Shown here piece by piece: positions 16,613-24,981 of a stretch of 64,000 nt of DNA. The stretch is from Amycolatopsis sp. 2-15 (GTDB lineage: Bacteria; Actinomycetota; Actinomycetes; Mycobacteriales; Pseudonocardiaceae). The translations under genes and the position numbers were made by a program. Every line of letters starts with the position of its first letter. Positions within the stretch are counted from its first letter, which is position 1. The stretch spans positions 6,356,001 through 6,420,000 of the forward strand of contig NZ_CP127294.1 of NCBI RefSeq assembly GCF_030285625.1, written 5' to 3'. The notes under the pieces are model-generated. The model worked only from the letters and a program-made list of their open reading frames with translations, was not told the origin of the DNA and did no database searches.

Positions 16613-16667
16613 CCCTGTGTGCGCGCCCGCCTGCGGGGCGCAACCGAGCGCAACCGATACTGACCCG

Positions 16668-17885
16668 GTGAGTCGTGAGGGGAAAACACCTGCTCCTGCC
16701 GTGCCAGCTCGGCATCTGGTGCTGATGCACCCGTACGCCGGGGTCGACGGGATCCGTGAGTTACACCAGCGGGCCGGAATTCGCGTCGGCAACGACGCCG
16801 ACGTGTCCGGCCCGATCACCGCCCGCCGCTCCTATCGGGCGTCACGCGGGTTCTACCTGTCCGATCTGGACGTCGCCGTGGTCAACGCCGACCCCGATCA
16901 GGCCGCCGCGCTCGCCCGCGGCGCCCGGGAACCGGGGCCAATCGCATACGTCGAACCGGAACGCACCCTGCGGGTGCGGCCGGTTACGCCGCCGGCGACC
17001 GGGGCGGGGGAGGACAGCGGCGAGTTCCAGGTACCGCACCTGCCCTTCACCTGGGGGTTGCAGGCCGTCGGCGCCGCCGCAACGCGCGCGACCGGAAAAG
17101 GTGTGCGGCTGGCCGTACTGGACACCGGAATCGACATGGAACACCCCGACTTCGTCCACAAGCTCGGGATCGCACAGTCGTTCGTGGCCGACGAGACAAC
17201 GCAGGACGTCATCGGCCACGGCACCCACTGCGCCGGCATCGCGACCGGACCCCGGACGCTCGAGGTGTTCCCCGGCTACGGGGTCGCGCCGGAGGCGAAC
17301 CTGTACGTCGCCAAGACCGTCGACAAGGCCGGCGAGGGGCAGGACGGTGCGGTGCTGTCGGCGATCGCGTGGGCGGTGCGGCACAAGTGCGCCGTCGTGT
17401 CGATCTCCCTCGGGTCGCCGGTGCGGCCGGACGAGTTCTACTCCGTGGTGTTCGAGCAAGTCGCCGCCCGGGCGCTGCGGGCGGGGACGCTGATCGTCGC
17501 CGCCGCTGGGAACGACTCGGACCGCATGAAGGGCCTCGCCGCTCCGGTGGGCCATCCGGCGAACTGCCCGAGCGTGCTCGCCGTGGGCGCGATCGGGCAG
17601 GACGACACGGTGGCACCGTTCTCGAACATGACGGTGAACCTGTCCGGCGGCGCCGTGGATGTCGCCGCACCCGGCGTGGACGTGTTCTCGGCGTGGATCG
17701 GCGGGTACCGGACGCTGTCGGGCACGTCGATGGCGACACCGCACGTCGCCGGGGTCGCGGCATTGCTGGCGCAGGCGACCGGGGCACGCGGGTGGGAGCT
17801 GTGGGCGCGGTTGCAAGGGTTCGCGCGCCGGCTGGAGGCGCCGTCTCGCGACGTCGGCGCCGGCCTGGTGCAAGCCCCGCGCTGA
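16668..17885 (+). CDS. Subtilisin-like serine protease (S8 family)
   Basis: About 405 residues from GTG 16668. The catalytic triad is visible: Asp near residue 152 in AVLDTGID, His near 184 in GHGTHCAG, Ser near 354 in GTSMATPHVAG, with the oxyanion Asn in AAAGNDS. The first ~120 residues resemble a short propeptide-like domain. No signal peptide is seen, so it may act inside the cell or be released on lysis. The length is normal for an S8 core enzyme. It is downstream of the hotdog gene and is followed by a terminator. A role in processing particle proteins is speculative. Confidence 0.85.
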   Translation: MSREGKTPAPAVPARHLVLMHPYAGVDGIRELHQRAGIRVGNDADVSGPITARRSYRASRGFYLSDLDVAVVNADPDQAAALARGAREPGPIAYVEPERTLRVRPVTPPATGAGEDSGEFQVPHLPFTWGLQAVGAAATRATGKGVRLAVLDTGIDMEHPDFVHKLGIAQSFVADETTQDVIGHGTHCAGIATGPRTLEVFPGYGVAPEANLYVAKTVDKAGEGQDGAVLSAIAWAVRHKCAVVSISLGSPVRPDEFYSVVFEQVAARALRAGTLIVAAAGNDSDRMKGLAAPVGHPANCPSVLAVGAIGQDDTVAPFSNMTVNLSGGAVDVAAPGVDVFSAWIGGYRTLSGTSMATPHVAGVAALLAQATGARGWELWARLQGFARRLEAPSRDVGAGLVQAPR

Positions 17886-18022
17886 CCGCAGCCGGCGAGC
17901 CCCCGGCCGAGTGCGGCGGTTGCGGCAGGAACGGTAGAGTTGCGGTGCGTTCCAGTGAGCGCGGACGTGGCGTTTCGGGTTCGTCCGCGTGGGGACAGCT
18001 ATAGCTGGTGGAGCTGTGAAGT

Positions 18023-18057
18023 GGGCCCGCATCCCTGGTGGGGGGTGCGGGCCTTTC
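18023..18057 (+). terminator. Rho-independent terminator after the protease gene
   Basis: A GC-rich hairpin (arms about 18024-18035 and 18042-18053, one G-T pair) is followed by a short T-rich run. It lies about 140 bases after the protease stop and before the next promoter. Confidence 0.65.
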
Positions 18058-18135
18058 TCATGCGTGCAGTGTCGATGAGCTGCACGTAATAGTCGGCGAT
18101 CCGCAGTGTCAGGGTGATGATGGTGTGGTAGCTCT

Positions 18136-18176
18136 GTTGCGGTATGTTGCGCAAAGTCCGATCGGCAGTGTATAGT
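18136..18176 (+). promoter_or_regulatory. Promoter with TTGCGCAA operator-like word
   Basis: TATAGT at 18171-18176 is preceded 18 bases upstream by TTGCGC (18147-18152), part of GTTGCGCAA; another GTTGCGG precedes it at 18136. The same -10 and operator-like word occur at the early promoter (7705-7729). It would drive the genes from 18313 on. Confidence 0.55.
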
Positions 18177-18246
18177 CACTATCAGTGCCGCTTAAAGCCC
18201 CCCGACAGCGACACCCACCACCAACACACGCGAGAGCAGAGCACCA

Positions 18247-18275
18247 GCGGGGCGGGCTCCCGATACCCGCCCCGC
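18247..18275 (+). promoter_or_regulatory. 5' leader hairpin
   Basis: A perfect 10-bp inverted repeat (18247-18256 and 18266-18275) in the roughly 130-base leader between the promoter at 18171 and the ATG at 18313. It may stabilise or regulate the mRNA. Confidence 0.4.
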
Positions 18276-18312
18276 CGCTCACCTCCCACACCACGAAGGA
18301 ACCAGCAACCCC

Positions 18313-18633
18313 ATGACCCAGCCCACGCCCATGACCCCGCACAAGGCCCTTGCCGCGTGGGTCAACTTCGCCAACCTCTTCGACCAGCTGGTCAACAACC
18401 TCGACGAATACCTCCCCGAGATCGACGGCAAGCCCGCCATCGACGACGGCGCCGGCCACGACGGCGAAGACGACAACGACCGCAAGACCGTCCTCGACGC
18501 ACTCAAGGACGCCCGTGCCGCCGCCGACTTCGTCACCGGCCGCTACGCCCGCTACGCCTTCAACTCCCAGCCCCAGCCCGCCCAGCAGCCCGTCCAGCAG
18601 CAGCCCGCCCAGTACACCTACCCGCAGCAGTAA
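18313..18633 (+). CDS. Small acidic protein with Gln/Pro-rich tail
   Basis: 106 residues from ATG 18313 (GAAGGAA upstream). The first 75 residues are helical and acidic (KALAAWVNFANLFDQLVNNL, then DDGEDDNDRKTVLDALKDAR). The tail is a low-complexity run of Gln and Pro. No family recognised. It is the first gene behind the promoter at 18171 and precedes the Gly/Arg-rich gene by 33 bases. Confidence 0.55.
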   Translation: MTQPTPMTPHKALAAWVNFANLFDQLVNNLDEYLPEIDGKPAIDDGAGHDGEDDNDRKTVLDALKDARAAADFVTGRYARYAFNSQPQPAQQPVQQQPAQYTYPQQ

Positions 18634-18666
18634 CCCAGGAGCACCACCACGCCCCCAAGGAACCCG

Positions 18667-20292
18667 ATGGCCGACACCACCAGCACCGGCGCCAACAGCA
18701 AGAACACCAAGCCCGATCCGAAGATCCCCACCCCGGACAAGCCCGCTCCGGCCAAGCCGAAGATCTGGAAGTCCCCGCGCGCGCTCGCCGTCGCTGTCCC
18801 CGCCACCGTCGCCGGGGGCGCCACCATCGGCACCCAGTTCGGCCCCACCGGGCTCCTCGCCGCCGGAGCCATCACCGCCGGAACCGTCGGCGGCACCTAC
18901 GCCGTCAAGAAGTTCGGCCCCGGCATCTCCGCCCGCCTCGGCCTCCGCAAGGCTGCGAACGCGCTGGGCAAGGCCGCCGACCGCTCCAAGGGCGGACGCG
19001 AGCGCGGCAGGATCCTCGGCTCCCGCTCCGGCAGCACCCGCACCACGCGCACCACCAGCGGTGGCGGCGGTGGTTCGCGTCGCGGCGGTGGGCTCTCCGG
19101 CCTCGTCGGACGCGGCGGCAAGGGCGGCGGCATCGGTGGCTCACGCGGACGCGCCGGGGGCTCCCTGTCCCGCATGTTCGGTGGCGGCGGCCGTGGTGGC
19201 GGCAAGAAGACCGGCCTCGGCACTCGCCGCGCCGCAGCCGCCGCGATGCAGCGCTCCCGAGGCGGCGGCATCGCCTCCCAGCTCCGCTCCAAGCGCACCG
19301 CCAACCCCCGCCCGGCCGGAAGCACCAAGAGCAGCTCCCGACCCGGCAGCGGCGCACCCAAGGGCCGCGCCACCGGCAGCAAGAGCAGCAAGAGCCGCGC
19401 CGACGGCCTCGGAGGGCTCATGGGACGCACCGCCGGCACGAAAGGACGTGGCGGCACCACCGGACGAGGCACCGGACGCGCCACCGGCCGCACCACCGGC
19501 CGCGCCAGCGGCGGCGGTGGCCGGAACGGCGGCAAAGGCCTCTTCGGCGGCCTCGGCCGCAACCGCACCAACAGCACCGGACGCAACACCAAGGGACGAG
19601 GCAACAACACCACCGGCGGCAAGAAGAACCCGACCAGCCCGAACAACACCCGCAACCTCGGCGACGTCGCAGACAAACTCCGCAACCTCCACAAGCCCCG
19701 CCAGCCCAAGTGGACAAACGGCGACCCAGCCCGCCAACACCAGCCCACCGCCAAGGCACTCCGCGACATCGACAAGCTCGAACAAAACACCGGAAAACAT
19801 GGACAAACCGACGACGCAACAAAGTCGGACCATCCTGATAACATGGTCAACAGGCCAAACGACACCAATTCCGCAGGAGCAACAGGAGAAACCATGGCCC
19901 CCACCGGCAAGCACCGCGTCGTCCGCACCGCCGACGCCACCGGAACCAGCACCGGCGGTTCCGCAGGTCGTTTCTCCGGCTTCGTCGAGGCCGCCAGCGC
20001 GCCCGTGGAGCACTTCGAGTCCGCGAAGGAGCTTCACCGGACGCTCGGGGACGCAGCCACGGCCACCGAGAGCTACGGCGAGTACATGAAGCGAGTCGCT
20101 GAGGCCGGCAAGGGTTCCGTGCGGCTGGAGCCGGCGATGGCCGATGCCCTCGACAAGTTCCACGGGGTGGCGAACGACTTCGCCGCGAACCTGCGGGAGT
20201 CTCAGTCCGACTTCGACCGGATCCACGCGGATGACTGGCAGCGGCTTGAGCACCCTGGGCAGGCGGCGTGGGACGTCGCTCGCAACCAGTAG
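18667..20292 (+). CDS. Gly/Arg/Lys-rich protein with hydrophobic segment
   Basis: 541 residues from ATG 18667. A Lys/Pro-rich start is followed by one or two hydrophobic segments (ALAVAVPATVAGGATIG and GLLAAGAITAGTVGGTYAV). Then comes a long low-complexity basic region (about 100-370) of GGGG, RGG and TGR repeats, a likely nucleic-acid-binding or disordered segment, and an ordered helical C-terminal domain (about 410-541). An internal ATG at 19894 with a strong AGGAG site could separately produce that last domain (133 residues). No homologue recognised; its composition recalls membrane-DNA proteins of conjugative elements. It ends just before a terminator. Confidence 0.6.
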   Translation: MADTTSTGANSKNTKPDPKIPTPDKPAPAKPKIWKSPRALAVAVPATVAGGATIGTQFGPTGLLAAGAITAGTVGGTYAVKKFGPGISARLGLRKAANALGKAADRSKGGRERGRILGSRSGSTRTTRTTSGGGGGSRRGGGLSGLVGRGGKGGGIGGSRGRAGGSLSRMFGGGGRGGGKKTGLGTRRAAAAAMQRSRGGGIASQLRSKRTANPRPAGSTKSSSRPGSGAPKGRATGSKSSKSRADGLGGLMGRTAGTKGRGGTTGRGTGRATGRTTGRASGGGGRNGGKGLFGGLGRNRTNSTGRNTKGRGNNTTGGKKNPTSPNNTRNLGDVADKLRNLHKPRQPKWTNGDPARQHQPTAKALRDIDKLEQNTGKHGQTDDATKSDHPDNMVNRPNDTNSAGATGETMAPTGKHRVVRTADATGTSTGGSAGRFSGFVEAASAPVEHFESAKELHRTLGDAATATESYGEYMKRVAEAGKGSVRLEPAMADALDKFHGVANDFAANLRESQSDFDRIHADDWQRLEHPGQAAWDVARNQ

Positions 20293-20319
20293 CAGAGCTG
20301 TCTGTCCCGGAGGTCGAGG

Positions 20320-20357
20320 CCCCCGTACCCCAGTGCAACGGGGTGCGGGGGTCTTTT
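20320..20357 (+). terminator. Rho-independent terminator
   Basis: A 12-bp hairpin (20320-20331 and 20340-20351, one mismatched pair) is followed by TCTTTT, 28 bases after the Gly/Arg-rich gene. Confidence 0.75.
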
Positions 20358-20460
20358 CGTTGGTCGTGATCTTGGGAAACGCTTGCCCCGTACGGGAACC
20401 CCGGCGAGGAGGAGTGCTCCGGTGGTGGGTGTCCACTGTGGGCCGTGTTCAATATGGCGC

Positions 20461-20949
20461 GTGAGGTTCGTTCGTCTGGCCCTGGTCGTCGGGGCGTGTG
20501 TCGCGCTCTCCGCGTGTAGCTCGTCGTTGCCGAGCCTGCCGGGGCTGCCGAGTGTCCCGCAGTTGCCTGTCCCGTCGTCGCTGCCCGGTCTGCCTGTGCC
20601 GGGTCTGCCGGGTGCGCCTGCCTCGTCGGGCGCACCCGCATCGACGACGAGTGCCGCACCGTCCGCGCCGGCCGACGGGGATCACCTCGCCGAGCTGAAG
20701 ACGATGCTCGAGAAGGCTGGCTGCACGACGGCGCCGGCCGCGAAGGACGGAACCGCGGGCGCGGCGCGATGCCAGGTTGGGGATGGCCTGGTGTTCGTCG
20801 CGGTGTTCACCGATGCGACGCAGAGGGACGCGTGGGTGAAGCAGTATCAGGCCGTTGGGCCGACGCGGACGGGGGACGCCCCGGTGTTGTGGGGAGTTGC
20901 GGGGCTCGATGAAGGGTCCGTCGACACGTTCGCGAAGGCGCTGGGGTAG
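20461..20949 (+). CDS. Lipoprotein with Pro/Ser linker
   Basis: 162 residues from GTG 20461. The lipoprotein signal peptide is MRFVRLALVVGACVALSAC, with the lipobox LSAC. A Pro/Leu/Ser linker of about 45 residues (PGLP repeats) follows, then a roughly 80-residue alpha/beta domain with two cysteines (AGC and ARC) that could pair. It is probably anchored on the outer face of the membrane. Function unknown; a phage superinfection-exclusion role is conceivable from its position but unsupported by motif. Terminators flank it, so it is probably transcribed alone. Confidence 0.65.
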   Translation: MRFVRLALVVGACVALSACSSSLPSLPGLPSVPQLPVPSSLPGLPVPGLPGAPASSGAPASTTSAAPSAPADGDHLAELKTMLEKAGCTTAPAAKDGTAGAARCQVGDGLVFVAVFTDATQRDAWVKQYQAVGPTRTGDAPVLWGVAGLDEGSVDTFAKALG

Positions 20950-20965
20950 GCCGGCGGTCACGTAG

Positions 20966-21007
20966 AACGGCCCACCGCCCTGCTTCGGGTGGTGGGCCGT
21001 TGTGTTT
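20966..21007 (+). terminator. Rho-independent terminator after the lipoprotein gene
   Basis: An 11-bp perfect inverted repeat (20966-20976 and 20991-21001) followed by GTGTTT. Confidence 0.7.
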
Positions 21008-21026
21008 CTCGGGGCGCCGTGTTTCG

Positions 21027-21164
21027 CAAAGGCCAGTTCAGTCCGCGCGGCGCGGAGTGAACGGGGCTGGGTGTCGCGTTTGTGGAGGTCGCATCAGTCC
21101 CGCTCGGGTGTTGGGACTGATGCGACCTCGTTCAGCCCCGGGAGGGGGGAGGCGGGGCTGAACC
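21027..21164. repeat. Array of adjacent inverted repeats before the tail genes
   Basis: Includes a perfect 16-bp inverted repeat (21086-21101 with 21113-21128) and an 11-bp repeat (21130-21140 with 21154-21164), plus a weaker one around 21027-21051. They fill the gap between the lipoprotein terminator and the first tail gene. They could be terminators or the scar of a deletion at this junction. Confidence 0.55.
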
Positions 21165-21217
21165 GTCGCGCGGGTCCGGCAGGACTTACGCGGACGTCGA
21201 CGACGACGTACCGGCAG

Positions 21218-21541
21218 ATGGTGCGGATCGGCAGCACCGTCCAGAGCGTCGCGGCACAGCTCGCACCGGTCGACACCGGCCGGCTGCGGCAGTCCGGCTC
21301 GGTAGAGATGCGGCCGAAGTACCCGCGCATCGACGCGCGGATCCGGTTCAGCGCCCGATACGCCCGCATCGTGCACGAGGGCCACGGCCCCATCGTGCCG
21401 CGGCGGAAGAAGTTCCTGGCCTGGAAGGACAAGTCGGGGAAATGGATCTTCGCCAAGCGTGTCCGGGCGGTGCGGGGCCGGCCATTCCTGACGCGCGCCG
21501 TACAGCTGGTCACGGGCAAGAAGCCCTCGGGCGGAAAGTAG
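21218..21541 (+). CDS. Tail completion protein (HK97 gp10-like)
   Basis: 107 residues from ATG 21218. The segment AAQLAPVDTGRLRQSG is the family hallmark (APVDTG followed by LR.S), followed by ARYARIVHEGHG and a basic C-terminus RGRPFLTRAVQ, as in HK97 gp10 / tail completion proteins that cap the tail at the head-tail joint. Family members are usually somewhat longer at the N-terminus. Upstream in-frame codons look plausible back to about 21,180, where the hairpin array begins, so the 5' end may be lost or the start may be a nearby rare codon. Confidence 0.7.
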   Translation: MVRIGSTVQSVAAQLAPVDTGRLRQSGSVEMRPKYPRIDARIRFSARYARIVHEGHGPIVPRRKKFLAWKDKSGKWIFAKRVRAVRGRPFLTRAVQLVTGKKPSGGK

Positions 21542-21553
21542 AGAAGGGGAACC

Positions 21554-21910
21554 ATGGCAGTGAAGACATTCAAGGTGGCGGCGCGGCGGGCCGGGTCGAG
21601 CAAGAAGAAGGCCGACGTACCGTTCAAGCTCACCGGCGATTCGACGATCTACCACATCAACGGTGAAACCTCCGGGGACGCATTGGCGGTGCTGTCTGCC
21701 GAGTTCGCGCAGGCCGAGGACGCCAAGGACAACGTCAAGCTGACGTCGGCGTTCCTCGAGATGTTGCAGGCGATGTTTACCGAGGACACCTACCGGGCGC
21801 TGACGGCGAAGATCCGCACCGGGAAGCTGGCCATCGACGAACTCACACCGGTGATCGAGTGGGCCGTCGAGGAGCTGTCGGGCCGCCCTACCACGTCGCA
21901 ATCCGCCTGA
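21554..21910 (+). CDS. Tail assembly chaperone, short form
   Basis: 118 residues from ATG 21554 (GGGGAACC upstream). Helical, with FAQAEDAKDNVKLTSAFLEML and ELTPVIEWAVEELSG segments, typical of the gpG-like protein encoded just before the tape-measure gene. It follows the tail completion gene directly; no major tail protein gene lies between, which is unusual. A second frame that overlaps its end gives the long form. Confidence 0.75.
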   Translation: MAVKTFKVAARRAGSSKKKADVPFKLTGDSTIYHINGETSGDALAVLSAEFAQAEDAKDNVKLTSAFLEMLQAMFTEDTYRALTAKIRTGKLAIDELTPVIEWAVEELSGRPTTSQSA

Positions 21911-22191
21911 TCGCGTGGGTTGCGACGACTTGGGATGAGCTTGACGGGACGTTGCTGCTGCAAGGGATCGACTTCTTCGGCCTGCCCATGGATCGGGCGC
22001 TGAACGTCGCCTACTCGGTGCTGATGTCCTCCGCGCAGGAAGAGAAAGACCGCTTCCGGATCGAGTCGCAGCTGAACCAGCCGATCGCGGCGCAGGCGAG
22101 CCGGGACCGAGACGATTTCTGGTCCACCGCCGAGGCCGATGGACAGGCGTTCATGGCTGCCATGACTCAGCAGCCGTCCTTGTCGAAGTAG
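21554..22191 (+). CDS. Tail assembly chaperone, long frameshift form (gpG-T-like)
   Basis: Near the end of the short form the reading should shift by -1 into the frame that continues GPPYHVAIRLIAW through a WDELDG...SAQEEKDRFRIES...NQPI region, ending at TAG 22191. That second part has no good start of its own. Two overlapping frames immediately upstream of a tape measure gene are the classic programmed-frameshift arrangement of siphovirus tails. The slip site is probably around 21,879-21,885 (TCGGGCC, glycine codon GGC to GGG); it is not a textbook heptamer. The long form would recruit tail subunits to the tape measure. Confidence 0.65.
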
Positions 22192-22220
22192 AAAGATCTT
22201 GATCGGTACAGTTGTGGTTG

Positions 22221-22270
22221 GTTGCGCTGGGGGGCGCAACCGGCGCAACGCCGACTTTCCATGTCGGCGT
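22221..22270 (+). promoter_or_regulatory. Two hairpins before the tape-measure gene
   Basis: GTTGCGC (22221-22227) pairs with GCGCAAC (22234-22240), and an 8-bp repeat (22248-22255 with 22263-22270) follows directly. The first repeats the GTTGCGC word seen at the early promoters. They sit in the 107-base gap between chaperone and tape measure. Confidence 0.4.
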
Positions 22271-22298
22271 GCAGTTGCGGCGGTTGTGAAGGGGAGTA

Positions 22299-24977
22299 GT
22301 GACCACACCGAACCTGGGCAGTGTTCGGGTCGATGTCGAACTCAACGTCAACGACATCTCCTCACGCCTGCGTACCGCCGTCCGCCGCCCAGCAGAGGAC
22401 ATCGGCAAGGACCTGGAGAAGTCGTTCGCCAAGAGCGGCGACAACGCCGGCCGTAGCTTCTCCGACCGGCTCGGCCGCGCGATCGGCAGCGGAGCCGGCC
22501 GCATCGCCTCCTTCGCCGCGTCGTTCCTCCGCACCAACGCCACCGTCACCGCCCTCACCGGCGCAATCTCAGTGCTCGGCACCGGCCTCGGAGCGCTGGT
22601 CGGAGTGGTCGCGCAGGCCTCCGGAGCGATCGCGCTGCTTCCCGCTGCCCTCGCCGCCGCCGGAGTCGCCGCCGCAACGCTCGCCGTCGGCTTCAGCGGC
22701 GTCGGCGACGCGCTTAAGGCGGGCATGACCGGCGACGCCGACAAGCTCGCCCAGGCCCTCGCCAAGCTCGCCCCCTCGGCACGCTCCGCCGTCCAATCGT
22801 TCCTCGCGTTGCGGCCCGCGCTGACCTCGATCCGCACCGCCGTCCAGCAGAACCTGTTCGCGGGGATCGACCAGCAGATCACTCGCGTGTCGAAGGTGCT
22901 GCTTCCCCAGCTGACGTCTGGGTTGAGCCGCGTCGCCACGAGCCTCAACCACCAGTTTCAGGCGCTGTTCCAGGGACTCAGCCAGCAGGCGAACACCGGC
23001 AACTTCACCGCCCTGTTCAACAACATCGCCCGCGCAGCCGACGCCCTCGTCCCAGCGATCGCGCCGGTGATCTCCGCGTTCGGAGACCTCGCCACGGTCG
23101 GGTCGGGGTTTCTGCCCGCGCTGGCCGCGGGGCTGGCTGGGGCCGCACAGCGGTTCGGCGCCTTCATCGCGACCGCGCGCGAGACCGGACAACTTCAGAC
23201 CTTCATCGAAGGCGCACTCGGCGCGCTGCGACAACTCGGCGACCTCGCCGCGCAGGTCGGCGGGATCATCGGTTCGATCTTCAAAGCCGGGTCCGCCAGC
23301 GGCGGGGGCCTCTTCGGCGGCCTGCTCGAAGGACTCCGACAGGTCAACGCGGCGTTTGCGTCGGTGTCCGGACAGGCGGCCCTCGGGTCGTTCTTCACCT
23401 CGATCCGAGCTGCTGCCGCCGCGGCGATGCCGGTCATCATCGAGATCGCCAAGGTCATCGGCACCGTGCTCGCGCCGGCGGCGTCGGACCTCGTGCAGAC
23501 CCTCGGGCCCGCGCTGGTGCCTGTGATCCAGTCGCTCGGCGCGGCGTTGCAGGCCGCATCACCCGGGATCCAGGCTCTCGGGGCAGGTCTCGCGCTGGCG
23601 CTGCGCGGAATCGCGCCGGCTCTCGGCCCGCTGGGGCAGCTCGTCGGGGTCCTCGGCGGCTCCCTGGGGCAGGTGCTGGCGTCCCTGGGCCCGGTGCTGG
23701 GGCAGTTCGCGTCGGTGTTCGCCTCGACCCTGGCGCCGATCCTGCCGCAGGTAGCGGCGATCTTGAGCCGGCTCGTGGTCTCGGCCGGGCAGCTGCTCAC
23801 GGCGGTGACGCCGCTGCTGGGGCCGCTGCTTCAGCTCGGCGTGGACATCCTCCAGCCGCTGACGTCGATCATCGAGGCGCTGGTGCCGCCGCTGGCGCAG
23901 GTCGCGCAGCAGCTGCTCCCGCCGCTCCAGCAGGTCACCGCGGCCCTAGCGCCGGTGTGGCAGCAGCTCGGCCAGGCCATCGTCATGGTCCTGAACTCCG
24001 TGCTTCCGCTGGTGCCGCCGCTGGCGCAACTGGCAACGGCAACCCTGCCGCTGCTGGCGAATTTCATCGCCTCGAACGCGATCCCGGTCCTGAAGCTCTT
24101 CATGGCTGCGTGGCAGGCGCTGTCGCCGATCATCAACGGCGCCGTCGGCGCGATGTCGGCTGCCGTGACCTTCATCACCGGCCTGATCACCGGTTTCTCG
24201 AACGTGATCGCCGGATGGAACAGCACCTGGTCGTCGATCGGAGACACCGTCTCGAAGGCGTGGAGCGCGATCTCGGGGTTCGTGACGAACGGGATTTCGT
24301 TTGTCCGCGGCCTGATCGATCGTGGCGTCGCCGCGGTGCGTTCTCTCTGGGACACAGCATGGAACCTGCTGCCAAATTCCGTGCGCAACGCACTGTCCAC
24401 AGTGGCCGGTGTGGCCGCCTCGATCCCGGGACGGATCCGTTCCGCGCTCGGAAACCTCGGCGCCCTGCTCGTGCAGGCCGGGCGCGACGTGGTCGAGGGC
24501 CTCGGACGCGGCATCACCGGTGCGCTCGGCGGCCTGCTCGGGAAGGTGCGTTCGATCGGCTCGAGCATCATCGGTGCGATCTCCGGCGTGCTGAGGATCA
24601 ACAGCCCGAGTAAGGAGATGGCGAAGATCGGCCACTCCATCGGCGAAGGTCTCGTGCTCGGCATGGACCAGCACGCGCGGCACGTCATGGCTGCGTCGAA
24701 GAGCCTGGGGCGCACCGCGTTGCGCGGCATGAACGGGCAGATGGCCGGGGGTCTGCCGATGCCCCGGCTCGGCGGCGGCCGTGCCGACACGGGCTCGCTG
24801 GTGGCTGGGTTGCCTGGTGTGGGTGGTGGCCCTGGGCGGGTGGGTACGTCGGTGCTGAACAGTCGATCCACCACCTTCGCGCCGGTGTTCCACGTGCAGA
24901 CCGCGGCGACGGATCCACACGCGACGGTCGCGTTGATGAAGGCGCGGCTCGACGTCGCAGCCGCAGGGGTGGTGTAG
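22299..24977 (+). CDS. Tail tape measure protein
   Basis: 892 residues from GTG 22299 (GGGGAG upstream). Rich in Ala, Leu and Gly, with long hydrophobic and amphipathic helical stretches (repeated LGPLL, LAPVL and LPQV motifs between about 350 and 570) and a C-terminal GRDVVEGLGRGITGALGGL, INSPSKEMAKIGHSIGEGL block that is a common tape-measure signature. In siphovirus tails this protein sets tail length and is ejected through the membrane; by a rule of thumb of about 1.5 angstrom per residue it would fit a tail near 130 nm. It follows the chaperones and precedes the tail-tip genes, the canonical order. Confidence 0.92.
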   Translation: MTTPNLGSVRVDVELNVNDISSRLRTAVRRPAEDIGKDLEKSFAKSGDNAGRSFSDRLGRAIGSGAGRIASFAASFLRTNATVTALTGAISVLGTGLGALVGVVAQASGAIALLPAALAAAGVAAATLAVGFSGVGDALKAGMTGDADKLAQALAKLAPSARSAVQSFLALRPALTSIRTAVQQNLFAGIDQQITRVSKVLLPQLTSGLSRVATSLNHQFQALFQGLSQQANTGNFTALFNNIARAADALVPAIAPVISAFGDLATVGSGFLPALAAGLAGAAQRFGAFIATARETGQLQTFIEGALGALRQLGDLAAQVGGIIGSIFKAGSASGGGLFGGLLEGLRQVNAAFASVSGQAALGSFFTSIRAAAAAAMPVIIEIAKVIGTVLAPAASDLVQTLGPALVPVIQSLGAALQAASPGIQALGAGLALALRGIAPALGPLGQLVGVLGGSLGQVLASLGPVLGQFASVFASTLAPILPQVAAILSRLVVSAGQLLTAVTPLLGPLLQLGVDILQPLTSIIEALVPPLAQVAQQLLPPLQQVTAALAPVWQQLGQAIVMVLNSVLPLVPPLAQLATATLPLLANFIASNAIPVLKLFMAAWQALSPIINGAVGAMSAAVTFITGLITGFSNVIAGWNSTWSSIGDTVSKAWSAISGFVTNGISFVRGLIDRGVAAVRSLWDTAWNLLPNSVRNALSTVAGVAASIPGRIRSALGNLGALLVQAGRDVVEGLGRGITGALGGLLGKVRSIGSSIIGAISGVLRINSPSKEMAKIGHSIGEGLVLGMDQHARHVMAASKSLGRTALRGMNGQMAGGLPMPRLGGGRADTGSLVAGLPGVGGGPGRVGTSVLNSRSTTFAPVFHVQTAATDPHATVALMKARLDVAAAGVV

Positions 24978-24981
24978 AGCA

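Noticed and set aside
18635..19838. Long Arg/Pro/His-rich frames overlapping the Gly/Arg-rich gene on both strands
   Set aside because: They mirror the repetitive GC-rich DNA. Only the 18667-20292 frame has a clean start, membrane segment and folded C-terminal domain.
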